In this document: in pieces, positions 45,364 to 56,841 of the stretch
How the letters are laid out: every line of letters starts with the position of its first letter
Numbering within the stretch: position 1 is the first letter of the stretch
Source of the DNA: Ensifer sp. IC3342
GTDB lineage: Bacteria > Pseudomonadota > Alphaproteobacteria > Rhizobiales > Rhizobiaceae
Direction of reading: 5' to 3'
Assembly (NCBI RefSeq): GCF_020193655.1
Contig: NZ_JADYVE010000003.1
Location: 1-64,000, forward strand
Length of the DNA stretch: 64,000 nt
Notes under the pieces: generated by a model
Database searches by the model: none
The model's input: only the letters and a program-made list of their open reading frames with translations
What the model was told of the DNA's origin: nothing
Position numbers and translations under genes: made by a program

Positions 45364-46605
45364 TCACGCAAAAAACTTCCGCGCGTGCTCCAGCGCATCG
45401 GCCAGCGCATCGACCTCGGCCCGCGTATTGTAGAGGCCGAACGACGCACGGCATGTGGAGGTGACGCCAAAGCGTTTCAAGAGCGGCTGCGCGCAGTGCG
45501 TCCCCGCTCTCACGGCGACGCCGGCGCGGTCGATCACCATCGAAACATCGTGTGAGTGAATGCCGGCGATCTCGAAAGAAAAGATGCTGCCCTTGCCGGG
45601 CGCATCGCCGAAGACCCTGAGCGAGTTGATCGACGAAAGGCGCTCGCGCGCATAAGCGGTGAGGTCCGCCTCGTGTGCCCGGATCGCCTCGCGTCCGACC
45701 TTCTCCATATAGTCGAGCGCATAACCAAGCCCAATCGCCTGCACGATCGGCGGCGTCCCGGCCTCGAAGCGGTGCGGCGGATCGTTGTAGGTGACCTCAT
45801 CTTCGGTCACCACTTCGATCATCTCGCCGCCGCCCATGAAGGGACGCATTTCCTTCAGGCGATCCATCTTTCCGTAGAGCACGCCCACGCCGGAAGGACC
45901 GTAGAGCTTATGGCCGGTCATCACGTACCAGTCGCAGTCGATGTCCTGAACATCGACCGGCATATGCACCGCACCTTGGCTGCCGTCGACCAGCACCGGA
46001 ATGCCGCGCTCGCGCGCGATGCGGCAGATTTCCTTCACTGGCACGACCGTGCCGAGCGCGTTCGACATGTGGGTGATGGCAATGAGCTTTGTCCGTTCCG
46101 TCAAGCACTTGACGAAATCCTCGATGTGAAATGCGCCGTCGTGATCGACGGGCGCCCAGACAAGCTTCGCACCCTGGCGTTCACGGATGAAATGCCAGGG
46201 AACGATGTTGGAGTGGTGCTCCATGATCGAGAGCACGATCTCGTCGCCCTCCCCGAGTTTCGGCATGCCGTAGCCGTATGCAACCGCATTGATCGCCTCG
46301 GTTGAGGACTTCGTGAAGACGATGTTCTCGGCCGATGGCGCGTTCAGGAAGCGGCGAACCTTCTCGCGCGCCTGCTCATAGGCCTCCGTCGCGGCATTCG
46401 AGAGGAAATGCAGGCCGCGATGGACGTTGGCATATTCATTGGCATAGGCGTGGGCGACCGCATCAATGACGAGTTGCGGCTTTTGCGCCGATGCGCCGTT
46501 GTCGAGATAGACAAGCGGCTTGCCATAGACTGTCCGCGAAAGGATCGGGAAATCCTTTCTGATCGTTTCGACGTCATAGGCCGGCACCGGCACAATATGT
46601 TCCAT
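45364..46605 (-). CDS. sufS: Cysteine desulfurase SufS
   Basis: 413 residues, group II cysteine desulfurase. PLP-binding Lys233 is in MTGHKLYGPSGVG, and the persulfide Cys371 is in RAGTHCAQPLL; the segment after it is short, as usual for SufS. It supplies sulfur from cysteine to SufBCD. There is no sufE in the window. It lies 13 bp after sufD. Confidence 0.95.
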   Translation of the reverse strand: MEHIVPVPAYDVETIRKDFPILSRTVYGKPLVYLDNGASAQKPQLVIDAVAHAYANEYANVHRGLHFLSNAATEAYEQAREKVRRFLNAPSAENIVFTKSSTEAINAVAYGYGMPKLGEGDEIVLSIMEHHSNIVPWHFIRERQGAKLVWAPVDHDGAFHIEDFVKCLTERTKLIAITHMSNALGTVVPVKEICRIARERGIPVLVDGSQGAVHMPVDVQDIDCDWYVMTGHKLYGPSGVGVLYGKMDRLKEMRPFMGGGEMIEVVTEDEVTYNDPPHRFEAGTPPIVQAIGLGYALDYMEKVGREAIRAHEADLTAYARERLSSINSLRVFGDAPGKGSIFSFEIAGIHSHDVSMVIDRAGVAVRAGTHCAQPLLKRFGVTSTCRASFGLYNTRAEVDALADALEHARKFFA

Positions 46606-46618
46606 GTCTTTCGTCCAA

Positions 46619-47896
46619 TCAGGCGTGTTTTTCGAGCCAGGCCGAGATTAGGCCTTCCAGCGCCTCGACCAACTCCTCGTCGTCTTCCAGCTCCTCAACG
46701 ATCTCCGCAACAAAAGCGTTGACGAGCATAGCGCGAGCCTTCTTCTCCGGGATGCCGCGCGCCAGCATATAGAAGAGTTGGGTATGGTCGATATCCGTTA
46801 CCGTCGCGCCATGACCGCACTGGACGTCGTCAGCGAAGATTTCGAGCTCCGGCTTTGACGAGAAATCGGCGTCGTCGGACAGGAGCAAAGTGTTGCAGGA
46901 CATCTTCGCGTCGGTCTTCTGCGCGTCCTTCGCGACCAGGATCTTGCCTTGGAAGACACCCTTCGCGCGGTCGAAAACGACGTTGCGGATGATCTCCGTC
47001 GAGGTCGTATGCGGCACGTCGTGGCCGAGCGTAAATGTCACGTCCGTGTGGCTTTCGCCGCCGAGGAGGTTAATTCCGCGCAACGTGAGGTCAGCGCCCT
47101 CGCCGCTCGTCTTGCCGTGGATTTCCTGGCGCACCAGCTTGCCACCGGCGTTGATGATAAATAGATGCAGCTTCGCGTTCTTGCCGAGGTCGAAACGGAT
47201 CTGGCCAAGATGCGTATCGGCCGAACCTTGCTGCTGCAGAATGATCCAGATCACATCGGCGCCCTCGGCGAGCGTGACATCGCTCACCGAAGAAACGAAG
47301 CTCCCTTCCGCGTTCGTCGACAGATGCCGTTCGATCACCGTCGCCTTGGAGCCAGCGCCGAAGGACACGGGAAACCGCGTGTGCGCCTGGCCATGGCTCT
47401 GGACGGCCTGAATCTCGAGCGGCGCTTCCAGCTCGGCCCCTTCCGCAATCTCGATTTCGAGACCGCCGCGAACGAGCCCACCATTGATACGGCCGATTGC
47501 GTCATCCGAGCCGAGCACGGCGAGGCCGGCTACCGCCGAACCGTCAAGCAGGCTTTCGGTATAGGAGCGCGCCGTCACACCCTTGGGGAGGCTCTTGAGG
47601 TTGGCCTGGCCGCTGCGAACAGCAAGTACGGACGATCCCGGAACGACGGCTTCGACCCTCTCGGCAAAGGCGGACGGATCGGCGGCCGGCACCGCGCGCA
47701 GCAACGTGCGCAGGTCCGTATAGTGCCAGGACTCGATGCGGCGCGTCGGCAGCCCGGTCGTCCGCAGTTCATGAACGAGCGTGTCACGGAGCGACAGCAC
47801 GGCGCCGTCGCCGGGCAGATCACCGATCTGCGCGGTATAGGCATCGACCAGCGCCGTTTCGGCGGCCGTCATCTTGATGGCCTGTTGCATATTCAT
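46619..47896 (-). CDS. sufD: Fe-S scaffold complex subunit SufD
   Basis: 425 residues. Paralogue of SufB with a variable N-terminal helical part and a beta-helix core; the C-terminal segment DDVQCGHGATVTDIDHTQLFYMLARGIP is diagnostic and contains the His of the SufB-SufD cluster site. SufD enables iron entry to the SufBC2D scaffold. Next to sufC, 22 bp apart. Confidence 0.95.
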   Translation of the reverse strand: MNMQQAIKMTAAETALVDAYTAQIGDLPGDGAVLSLRDTLVHELRTTGLPTRRIESWHYTDLRTLLRAVPAADPSAFAERVEAVVPGSSVLAVRSGQANLKSLPKGVTARSYTESLLDGSAVAGLAVLGSDDAIGRINGGLVRGGLEIEIAEGAELEAPLEIQAVQSHGQAHTRFPVSFGAGSKATVIERHLSTNAEGSFVSSVSDVTLAEGADVIWIILQQQGSADTHLGQIRFDLGKNAKLHLFIINAGGKLVRQEIHGKTSGEGADLTLRGINLLGGESHTDVTFTLGHDVPHTTSTEIIRNVVFDRAKGVFQGKILVAKDAQKTDAKMSCNTLLLSDDADFSSKPELEIFADDVQCGHGATVTDIDHTQLFYMLARGIPEKKARAMLVNAFVAEIVEELEDDEELVEALEGLISAWLEKHA

Positions 47897-47918
47897 TCGA
47901 ACACTCCTTCAACAGGCG

Positions 47919-48674
47919 TCAGGCTGCTGCCTCGATGAGATCCGCATAGCCCTTGGCTTCGAGTTCATGCGCCAGCGTCTTGTCGCCCGACTTGATGACC
48001 TGGCCCTTATAGAGCACATGGACGGTATCCGGAACGATATAGTCGAGCAGGCGCTGGTAGTGCGTGATCACGACAACGGCGCGATCAGGCGAACGCAGCG
48101 CATTGACGCCGTCGGCGACGACTTTCAGCGCATCGATGTCAAGGCCCGAGTCGGTCTCGTCGAGAACGCAAAGCTTCGGCTGGAGCAGCGCCATCTGCAG
48201 GATTTCCGCGCGCTTCTTCTCGCCGCCGGAGAAGCCGACGTTCAGTGGCCGGCGCAGCATTTCCGGCGCGATCTTGAGGTCGCCGGCTGCCTCCTTGACG
48301 AGGCGCATGAATTCCGGTGTGGTCAGTTCGTCTTCGCCGCGATATTTGCGCTGCTCGTTCATTGCCACCTTCAGGAACTGCATGGTGGCAACGCCGGGAA
48401 TCTCGACCGGATACTGGAAAGCGAGGAAGATGCCCTTCGCCGCACGCTCGGAAGCGTCGAGCTCAAGGATGCTTTCGCCGTTGTAGAGGATGTCGCCTTC
48501 GGTCACTTCATAGTCTTCGCGACCGGAAAGCACATAGGACAGCGTCGACTTGCCGGAGCCGTTCGGTCCCATGATGGCGGCGACTTCGCCCGCCTTCACG
48601 GTCAGGTTCAGGCCGCGGATGATCTCGGTGCCGTCTTCGGCGATGCGTGCATGTAGGTTCTTGATTTCAAGCAT
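47919..48674 (-). CDS. sufC: ABC-type ATPase SufC
   Basis: 251 residues. Walker A GPNGSGKSTL (about 36-45), Q-loop FQYPVEIPG, signature SGGEKKRAEI (about 151-160), Walker B CVLDETDSGLD and switch His (VVITHYQRLL). Soluble ATPase that drives conformational change of the SufBC2D scaffold. Between it and sufB lies a small membrane-protein gene. Confidence 0.96.
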   Translation of the reverse strand: MLEIKNLHARIAEDGTEIIRGLNLTVKAGEVAAIMGPNGSGKSTLSYVLSGREDYEVTEGDILYNGESILELDASERAAKGIFLAFQYPVEIPGVATMQFLKVAMNEQRKYRGEDELTTPEFMRLVKEAAGDLKIAPEMLRRPLNVGFSGGEKKRAEILQMALLQPKLCVLDETDSGLDIDALKVVADGVNALRSPDRAVVVITHYQRLLDYIVPDTVHVLYKGQVIKSGDKTLAHELEAKGYADLIEAAA

Positions 48675-48684
48675 TTACTGTCTC

Positions 48685-48909
48685 TCAATCTCTTCTTCCA
48701 AACAGGAAGCGGTCCAATGTGTCACTCTTGACGTTGGCGCTGAGCCAAAAAACGAGAGCCAAAAGCAGTCCGGAACAAATGCCTATCCCCTTTGCCACTG
48801 GCCGATCTACGATCAGACCAGCGACGCCAAGGAAAAGACCGGCGACGGAAACGACGATGGTCATCACCATCACTTTCATCCCCGCCGACAACTCCTTCTG
48901 CTCGGCCAA
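48685..48909 (-). CDS. Small two-helix membrane protein inside the suf operon
   Basis: 74 residues with two hydrophobic helices (about 10-32 and 40-60) and an Arg/Asp-rich C-terminus (DRFLFGRRD). It lies in the gap between sufB and sufC, 14 bp after sufB and 10 bp before sufC, so it must be cotranscribed. No named family is recognised, and suf operons normally have no membrane component. A direct link to Fe-S assembly is not shown by the sequence. Confidence 0.65.
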   Translation of the reverse strand: MAEQKELSAGMKVMVMTIVVSVAGLFLGVAGLIVDRPVAKGIGICSGLLLALVFWLSANVKSDTLDRFLFGRRD

Positions 48910-48923
48910 ACGGTTTGCCCGGA

Positions 48924-50393
<1,470 letters not shown>

Positions 50394-50545
50394 GTCGTTC
50401 TCCAATCTTGCCGGATCCAAGGTCCGGCAGCTTGTCAACACGATGCGAACTTTGCGCACCGCTTATGTAATGGCTAAAAGGCGCTTTTCACCCCGTTTGC
50501 CAAGCGGAAATTTGCTTTTCCGCAAATTCGTTCAATCGTTTTGCC

Positions 50546-51712
50546 TCATGCGGCCTTTCCGGTTGAGCGACGGCGGGCCGCCACTTTCGCGAAGACGGTC
50601 GCGCAACGCTCGATTTCGGCCTCCGTCGTTGCCTCGCCTATCGAAATACGCAACGCGCCTTGGCGAGGATCGTAGCCCATCGCCGTCAGCACATGGCTCT
50701 GCCCGACCTTGCCCGAGGAGCAGGCAGATCCCGCCGAAAGCGCCACGCCTTCGAGGTCGAAGGCGATCTGGCCGGTTTCAGCCTTCAGGCCCGGAAGCGT
50801 GAAAAAGGTCGTGTTGCCGATGCGAGCAATATCGCGTCCATGAATCACCACGTCCGGCGCCGACGATTGCATTTCGGTCTCGAGCCGCTCGCGCAACGCG
50901 GCAATGGCGGCCATACGTCCGTCTATATTGCCGGCAACCACACGGGCCGCTGCTCCAAAGCCGGCAAGTGCGGGCGCATTTTCCGTACCCGAACGGTGAC
51001 CTTTCTCCTGTCCGCCGCCGTGGATCAGCGCCATAGGCATCATGACTTCGCCACGCGCGACGAGCGCTCCTGCACCTTTCGGCCCGCCGATTTTGTGCGA
51101 AGAAACGATGAGGAAATCCGCGCCCAGCGCCTCGATCGACAAAGGCAGACGTCCCGCCGCCTGTACGGCATCGACGACCAAGAGGCCTCCGTGAGCGCGA
51201 ACGATGGCGGCAACCTCGACGATGGGCTGGACGATGCCCGTCTCGTTATTGGCAAGCATCACGGCGACCATCGGCAGTCCGGCCTGACGATCATGGGCAG
51301 CAAGCAGTGCTTCCAGCGCCGCACAATCGACGACGCCGGCGCTCGTCACCGGCACCTCGCAAACGTCTTCGCGCGCGAAACGCCCGCCCTCGCGCACTGC
51401 CGGATGCTCGATCGCCGACGCGTAGAGCTTAGCGATCCGGAGCGGCGTGCGCCCCATGCGGAAATCCGGGGTCAGCACCATATTGGCGGCCTCGGTCGCG
51501 CCACTGGTGAAGGTCACCGAGGCGGCTTGCGCACCGCAAAGCGCAGCGACATCACGGCGCGCGCTTTCGACAAGCGCGCGCACCGCTCTACCCTCGCCGT
51601 GAACCGACGACGGATTGCCGACCTGATCGAGCGCCGACAGGAAGGCCTCGCGCGCTTCAGTTAGAAGCGGCGCCGTGGCGTTCCAGTCCATATAAATGCG
51701 CGATCCCGACAT
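50546..51712 (-). CDS. sufS2: Cysteine desulfurase, IscS/NifS type, first gene of the suf operon
   Basis: 388 residues, group I-like desulfurase. PLP-binding Lys is in SSHKIGGPKG (about 206) and the active Cys331 in SAGSACSSGKVG, with the longer mobile segment after it typical of IscS-type enzymes. It therefore differs from the SufS later in the operon. The order sufS2-B-C-D-S1-T-A is that of the Rhizobium suf operon. The 153-bp gap before sufB may hold a second promoter. Confidence 0.9.
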   Translation of the reverse strand: MSGSRIYMDWNATAPLLTEAREAFLSALDQVGNPSSVHGEGRAVRALVESARRDVAALCGAQAASVTFTSGATEAANMVLTPDFRMGRTPLRIAKLYASAIEHPAVREGGRFAREDVCEVPVTSAGVVDCAALEALLAAHDRQAGLPMVAVMLANNETGIVQPIVEVAAIVRAHGGLLVVDAVQAAGRLPLSIEALGADFLIVSSHKIGGPKGAGALVARGEVMMPMALIHGGGQEKGHRSGTENAPALAGFGAAARVVAGNIDGRMAAIAALRERLETEMQSSAPDVVIHGRDIARIGNTTFFTLPGLKAETGQIAFDLEGVALSAGSACSSGKVGQSHVLTAMGYDPRQGALRISIGEATTEAEIERCATVFAKVAARRRSTGKAA

Positions 51713-51832
51713 CGTTTCTTTCGTTAGGACAAGCGGCTCGGCCGTTACAATCGGTGCCGTTGCATTTTCCTTGAATTTTCCGCGCCGCTTGCCTTATGAG
51801 ACGAAGCACAAGGCGGAATGCCCGCACCGAAG

Positions 51833-51862
51833 TTTTGAACGGTTCTAAACTAGGTTTTAGAA
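51833..51862. promoter_or_regulatory. Irr-like (iron control element-like) palindrome
   Basis: TTTTGAACGGTTCTAAA (51,833-51,849) matches the TTTAGAA-N-TTCTAAA form of rhizobial Irr boxes at all but one half-site base. It overlaps a second inverted repeat, TTCTAAA-N6-TTTAGAA (51,843-51,862), which is perfect. The sites lie between the divergent sufS2 and the hydrolase gene, 121 bp from the former start. Iron-dependent control by Irr is an inference. Confidence 0.5.
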
Positions 51863-51936
51863 AAGCTGACTGCTTTCGTCAAGACAAGATCGGCACTGAA
51901 ACCGCAATTCGAACCAGAAACATTCCCGGAGAGCCA

Positions 51937-52614
51937 ATGCCCGAGATTATCTTCAACGGACCAGCCGGTCGACTGGAAGGTCGTTACCAGCCTTCGAAGC
52001 AGAAGAGTGCCCCGATCGCCATCATCCTGCACCCGCATCCCCAGTTCGGTGGCACGATGAACAACCAGATCGTCTACCAGCTTTTCTACATGTTTCAGAA
52101 GCGCGGTTTCACGACGCTCCGGTTCAATTTCCGCGGCATCGGCCGCAGCCAGGGCGAGTTCGATCATGGTGCCGGCGAGCTTTCCGATGCGGCCTCTGCG
52201 CTCGACTGGGTGCAGAGCCTGCATCCCGATTCGAAGAGCTGCTGGGTTGCCGGTTACTCCTTCGGCGCCTGGATCGGCATGCAACTCTTGATGCGCCGCC
52301 CAGAAATCGAAGGCTTTATGGCGGTGGCGCCGCAGCCGAACATCTATGATTTCTCGTTCCTCGCCCCTTGCCCCTCCTCCGGCCTGATCATCAACGGCGA
52401 TGCCGATAAGGTGGCGCCCGAGAAGGACGTCAACGGCCTCGTGGACAAGCTCAAGGCGCAGAAAGGCATCCTGATCACCCACAAGACCGTGCCCGGCGCG
52501 AACCATTTCTTCAATGGCCAGATCGAGACTCTGATGGCCGAGTGCGAGGACTATCTCGATCGCCGACTCAACGGTGAACTGACCCCGGAGCCGGCCGCCA
52601 AGCGCATCCGCTGA
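51937..52614 (+). CDS. Alpha/beta hydrolase (dienelactone-hydrolase-like esterase)
   Basis: 225 residues from ATG 51,937 (GGAG eight bases ahead). It has the conserved start IIFNGPAGRLEGRY, HPHPQFGGTMNN loop, FNFRGIGRSQGEFD, nucleophile elbow GYSFGAWIG (Ser about 104), acid in NGDADKVAP and His in PGANHFFNG. This is a highly conserved cytoplasmic hydrolase of Alphaproteobacteria with unknown substrate. Its position opposite the suf operon and behind an Irr-like site may mean iron-related expression. Confidence 0.85.
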   Translation: MPEIIFNGPAGRLEGRYQPSKQKSAPIAIILHPHPQFGGTMNNQIVYQLFYMFQKRGFTTLRFNFRGIGRSQGEFDHGAGELSDAASALDWVQSLHPDSKSCWVAGYSFGAWIGMQLLMRRPEIEGFMAVAPQPNIYDFSFLAPCPSSGLIINGDADKVAPEKDVNGLVDKLKAQKGILITHKTVPGANHFFNGQIETLMAECEDYLDRRLNGELTPEPAAKRIR

Positions 52615-52705
52615 CATATCGGCCGGAGCTAAACAGTCCTCGCGTGCGGTTCAGCAGGCGGGGACACGCCTGCAGCGCCGCGAGTCTTCTCAGACCCGCA
52701 AAAGA

Positions 52706-52774
52706 TGTAGCACTTTGAATTGCTGCATGTTTTTATCCTTCAATCGGCTACGATTTAAGGAAGCATGCAGCAGG
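52706..52774. repeat. Dispersed hairpin repeat, copy 2
   Basis: Same 69-nt element as 37,386-37,454. Outer stem TGCTGCATG/CATGCAGCA, inner stem CCTTCAATCG/CGATTTAAGG around GCTA. It again lies between convergent gene ends (hydrolase and GGDEF genes). Confidence 0.75.
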
Positions 52775-52785
52775 TTACATTGCGT

Positions 52786-53985
52786 CTAGTTTCGTCCTAC
52801 CCAGTGCGGTACTACAGGCTTGACGACATGTTCTGGCGTTTCGGCGCACTCCACCCTGTTCCGTCCAGCGGCCTTGGCGGCATAAAGCGCCTTGTCCGCC
52901 CGCTGCATGGCCAATTCGAGCGGCTCATTTGCGACGACCACTGTGACCCCGAAGCTGGCGGTAACTGTCGTCTTTTCAGGCAGACCATCAATCTGCATCG
53001 ATGCCATCGCCGCGCGTATGCCGTGGGCGAGCACACGTGCCTCCGACAGGTCCGTCAGGGGGAGAAATACGGCAAATTCCTCGCCTCCGAGGCGTCCGGC
53101 AACGGCTCGGCTCGGCATCAGATCGCGAAGGAGGCGGGAAAACTGTTGGATCACCTCGTCCCCTGCATGGTGGCCGTAACTGTCGTTCACCCGCTTGAAA
53201 TGGTCGAGGTCGGTAAGGATGAGCGCCCCGGGGTTGCCCGCGCCGCGCCTTTCCAGCATCGGAGCAAGACGCTCCACGAAGCCCCGGCGATTGTAGAGTT
53301 CAGAGAGTGCGTCGATTTCAGAGCTCGCCCGCGCGTCGTCGATGATGTCCTTGACCATAACGCCGAGCATCGCCAGGCCGGTTCCGACGATCAGCATCGC
53401 GCCAAGAGCCTGCGAAATCAGCGCGAACGGGCTGGAAACATAATCAGCTGCCGTTCTTCCGGAGCCGGCGGCCACCGCGGCGTAGATCTTCGCAAGATAG
53501 TAGACCGCGCTCAGCACCAGAAGACAGAGCAGAATCCGGTCGGCGTAATTTTGCCGCCGCGACCGGATGATCGTCGAGGCGCACCACGCCTCAATCAGGA
53601 AGAACGGCATCTGGTAAAAGAAGGCATGCTGCAAGGTGCCGCGCGGAAGGTCGTAGATCAGGAGATCGACGATGACCGAAGCGACGAAGAAAGCGGCAAG
53701 CAGCGCCGGCTGCACCGGCACCTGATAATGCAACCCGAGCCCGACGCGAAGCAGGCTGAAGCCCGCCAGGACGCTGGCGAATGCGGCTATCGCGAACAGG
53801 CGGGGAAGACCGCTGAAGGGCAGAACGGCTTCAAACACCGCCGACAAGGAGGCGACAACGAAACAGGCGGCGATCCAGATTGCTGGCCGGCCCGAGCGAC
53901 TCTTCGCCGCGACAATGAGAAATGCGACCGCAAAGATCTGGGCGACGATGAAATTCACAGCCAGAAGGGAAATCGCACCACCCAT
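52786..53985 (-). CDS. Membrane diguanylate cyclase (GGDEF)
   Basis: 399 residues from ATG 53,985 (GGAAG upstream); an ATG 54 bp earlier is possible. The N-terminal half has six or seven hydrophobic segments and no known sensor motif. The GGDEF domain (about 220-385) carries the active-site GRLGGEEFAVF, plus LTDLDHFKRVND and RADKALYAAK. The GGEEF form is catalytically competent, so it should make cyclic di-GMP. No RxxD inhibitory site is seen ahead of GGEEF. No phosphodiesterase gene is nearby. Confidence 0.9.
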   Translation of the reverse strand: MGGAISLLAVNFIVAQIFAVAFLIVAAKSRSGRPAIWIAACFVVASLSAVFEAVLPFSGLPRLFAIAAFASVLAGFSLLRVGLGLHYQVPVQPALLAAFFVASVIVDLLIYDLPRGTLQHAFFYQMPFFLIEAWCASTIIRSRRQNYADRILLCLLVLSAVYYLAKIYAAVAAGSGRTAADYVSSPFALISQALGAMLIVGTGLAMLGVMVKDIIDDARASSEIDALSELYNRRGFVERLAPMLERRGAGNPGALILTDLDHFKRVNDSYGHHAGDEVIQQFSRLLRDLMPSRAVAGRLGGEEFAVFLPLTDLSEARVLAHGIRAAMASMQIDGLPEKTTVTASFGVTVVVANEPLELAMQRADKALYAAKAAGRNRVECAETPEHVVKPVVPHWVGRN

Positions 53986-54107
53986 TCGACAGCTTCCGAA
54001 GAGTTCCGATTGCGAATCACGGATCCGCATAATTCTCACACACCGAAAGCTATCCTACCGGCGGAGTGCAAAGAAATAATTAGAGCAAAACCGGTAAAAG
54101 TGCGCTG

Positions 54108-55283
54108 TCAAGGCCGTTCGACGTGCCTTGTCGCTTGCACAGCTTCGGCATCTGCCGACTTCGACGCAAATCGACCACCACTCACCGGTCGATCGACGCC
54201 GGTCGTTTCTGGATAGGTCAACGGCAAGCCGCGCAGTGATCTCACAGCCAGATAGGCCCACGCTTCGGCCTCCATCGAATCACCGTTCAGTTCCAGCGCT
54301 TCAGCGGCAAGCACCCGGCCGTGCGCCGCGCCGGCGAGCTTCGTCAGATCCTTCATGATGATCGGGTTGTGGCGGCCGCCGCCGCAGATGACATAGGTTG
54401 CCGGGGCGTCCGGAAGATGCCCTGCCGATTTGAGAATGGCTGCGGCGGTGACATAGGCGAGCGTGCGAGCGCCGTCTTCCAGGCTAGCGTCGATGCCCGA
54501 AGGAGGCGCGAAGTCGTTTCGGTCGAGCGAGCGGCGTTTCTGCGCGGTGAAGAACTGATGAGCAAGATAGCGATCGGCGAGTTCTGGCACGATAGTGCCT
54601 TCGCTTGCGATCATGCCGCCCTGATCGTAGGGCACACCGGCATGGGCCTCCACCCATTGGTCGATCAGCGTATTGCCGGGACCGCTATCATAGGCGACGA
54701 TTCGCCTGTCGGCGCCAACGAAAGTGAGGTTGGAGATGCCGCCGATATTGACGAAGACAACCGGCGCGTCGATCTCCCGCTTGTCCGACAAGCCGTGCGC
54801 AAGCGCGGCGTGGTAGGCTGGGATGAGCGGCGCTCCTTGGCCGCCGTGAACCATGTCGTTTGCCCGCATATCGTAGACGACGTCGATTCGTGTTTCGCGC
54901 GCCAGCAAGTCTCCATCGCCGATTTGCACCGTCAAAGCCTCGTCGGGGCGGTGCAGAACCGTTTGCCCGTGGAAACCTATTACATCAATATTCTCCGGCA
55001 ACAGATTGTTTTCATGCAGGAATGCTCCGACTGCCTCCGCGTGGCGCAACGTCAGGTCTCGCTCCAGTTGGGCGAGTGTCCCTGGCCTTTCCGTCCGCAC
55101 GGCGATCGATTTGGCGTCTTCGAGTCCCTGTTTCAGGCGCGCCCGAAAACGCGCATCATAGGCGTATCCGGCCGAGGGGCCTCGCTGCACGACGTTCCCG
55201 CCGTCGGTCTGGAGCAGCGCGACGTCGATGCCGTCCATGCTCGTGCCGCTCATCAGGCCAATTGCCGTCAAGAGCTTTCCCAT
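54108..55283 (-). CDS. anmK: Anhydro-N-acetylmuramic acid kinase
   Basis: 391 residues from ATG 55,283. Motifs of the AnmK family are [11 protein letters not shown] (about 10-20), [43 protein letters not shown] and [11 protein letters not shown]. It phosphorylates and opens 1,6-anhydroMurNAc during murein recycling. Divergent from tyrS across 171 bp, a conserved neighbourhood in rhizobia. Confidence 0.95.
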   Translation of the reverse strand: MGKLLTAIGLMSGTSMDGIDVALLQTDGGNVVQRGPSAGYAYDARFRARLKQGLEDAKSIAVRTERPGTLAQLERDLTLRHAEAVGAFLHENNLLPENIDVIGFHGQTVLHRPDEALTVQIGDGDLLARETRIDVVYDMRANDMVHGGQGAPLIPAYHAALAHGLSDKREIDAPVVFVNIGGISNLTFVGADRRIVAYDSGPGNTLIDQWVEAHAGVPYDQGGMIASEGTIVPELADRYLAHQFFTAQKRRSLDRNDFAPPSGIDASLEDGARTLAYVTAAAILKSAGHLPDAPATYVICGGGRHNPIIMKDLTKLAGAAHGRVLAAEALELNGDSMEAEAWAYLAVRSLRGLPLTYPETTGVDRPVSGGRFASKSADAEAVQATRHVERP

Positions 55284-55454
55284 TGATTTACTCCGCGCCG
55301 GTTGCCTCGATCGATGCGACAGAAACCAGGCATTCTTCCTCGTCCCGCCAACGGCGTTCATAACAAAATGCCTGCCAACCAAAAACGTGCACTTTCGATA
55401 AAACAATGATAAACGCCGGCCGCAGACGCCCTACCCAGCCGAAAGAAAAAGGTC

Positions 55455-56705
55455 ATGTCCGAGTTCAAGTCCGATTTCCTCCATACGCTCAGCGAGCGCG
55501 GTTTCATCCATCAGACCTCCGATGATGCCGGGCTCGACCAACTGTTCCGTACGGAAACCGTGACTGCGTATATCGGCTTCGATCCCACCGCGCCGAGCCT
55601 TCACGCCGGTGGTCTCATTCAGATCATGATGCTTCACTGGCTGCAGGCCACCGGGCACCGGCCGATCTCGTTGATGGGTGGCGGCACCGGCATGGTCGGC
55701 GATCCGTCCTTCAAGGACGAAGCGCGGCAACTGATGACGCCGGAGACGATCGCGGCTAACATTGCCAGCATCAAGACTGTGTTTTCCAACTACCTGAAAT
55801 ACGGCGACGGACCGACGGACGCATTGATGATCAACAATGCGGACTGGCTGCTTGGCATCAACTACCTCGAGTTTTTGCGTGATGTCGGCCGCCACTTCTC
55901 GGTCAACCGCATGCTCTCGTTCGACAGCGTCAAGATGCGGCTCGATCGCGAACAGTCGCTCTCGTTCCTCGAATTCAATTACATGATCCTGCAGGCCTAT
56001 GACTTCGTGGAGCTTCACAAGCGCACCGGATGCCGGTTGCAGATGGGCGGCTCGGACCAATGGGGCAACATCGTCAACGGTATCGATCTCGGCCACCGCA
56101 TGGGCACGCCGCAGCTATATGCCCTTACCTCGCCGCTTCTGACGACCGCATCCGGCGCCAAGATGGGTAAGTCTGTCAGCGGCGCGGTCTGGCTCAACCC
56201 CGATATGCTCGGCGCATACGACTTCTGGCAGTACTGGCGCAATACCGAGGACGCGGACGTCGTGCGCTTCCTGAAGCTCTACACGACCTTGCCCATGGCG
56301 GAGATTGACCGTCTGGCGAAGCTTGGCGGTTCCGAGATCAATGAGGTCAAGAAGATCCTCGCGACGGAAGTCACCGGCTTGCTGCATGGGCGCCCGGCCG
56401 CGGAGCAGGCAGCCGAAACGGCGCGCAAGACCTTCGAGGAAGGCGCCCTTGCCGAGAATCTTCCATCGATCGAGGTCCCCGGCTCCGAACTCGAAGCCGG
56501 CGTCGGGCTGCTGACGCTCATCGTGCGCGCCGGCCTTGCGGCTTCGAACGGCGAAGCGCGGCGTCACGTCCAGGGCGGTGCTGTGAGAATCAACGACGAA
56601 GCGATCAGCGACGAACGTCGAGTCGTGGCCTATGGCGACATCGCCGGCGGCGTCATCAAGCTGTCGCTCGGCAAGAAGAAGCATATCCTCGTGCGGCCCG
56701 CCTAA
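55455..56705 (+). CDS. tyrS: Tyrosyl-tRNA synthetase
   Basis: 416 residues, class I synthetase. The HIGH-like motif is LHAGG (in [10 protein letters not shown], about 46), tyrosine recognition includes YIGFDPT and [11 protein letters not shown], the KMSKS-like loop is KMGKS (about 237), and the C-terminal S4 RNA-binding domain covers about 345-415. Length is normal. No T-box or other leader is seen. A hairpin follows the stop. Confidence 0.97.
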   Translation: MSEFKSDFLHTLSERGFIHQTSDDAGLDQLFRTETVTAYIGFDPTAPSLHAGGLIQIMMLHWLQATGHRPISLMGGGTGMVGDPSFKDEARQLMTPETIAANIASIKTVFSNYLKYGDGPTDALMINNADWLLGINYLEFLRDVGRHFSVNRMLSFDSVKMRLDREQSLSFLEFNYMILQAYDFVELHKRTGCRLQMGGSDQWGNIVNGIDLGHRMGTPQLYALTSPLLTTASGAKMGKSVSGAVWLNPDMLGAYDFWQYWRNTEDADVVRFLKLYTTLPMAEIDRLAKLGGSEINEVKKILATEVTGLLHGRPAAEQAAETARKTFEEGALAENLPSIEVPGSELEAGVGLLTLIVRAGLAASNGEARRHVQGGAVRINDEAISDERRVVAYGDIAGGVIKLSLGKKKHILVRPA

Positions 56706-56735
56706 GCCGTATCGCAGCGACACGAAGAACTGAGC

Positions 56736-56764
56736 GGGGTGGGAAGTGCGCAGCTTCCCATCCC
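56736..56764. terminator. Hairpin between tyrS and the convergent AsmA-like gene
   Basis: An 11-bp stem with one G-T pair (GGGGTGGGAAG with CTTCCCATCCC) around a 7-nt loop, 31 bp after the tyrS stop. It lies between convergent genes; the T run is weak. Confidence 0.5.
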
Positions 56765-56841
56765 GTTCGCATTTGCATTTGCCGTGGATGACTGCGCCCC
56801 ATCGGTTCACGGCACGGCTGCCGGGATCGGCGCCGATCGTC

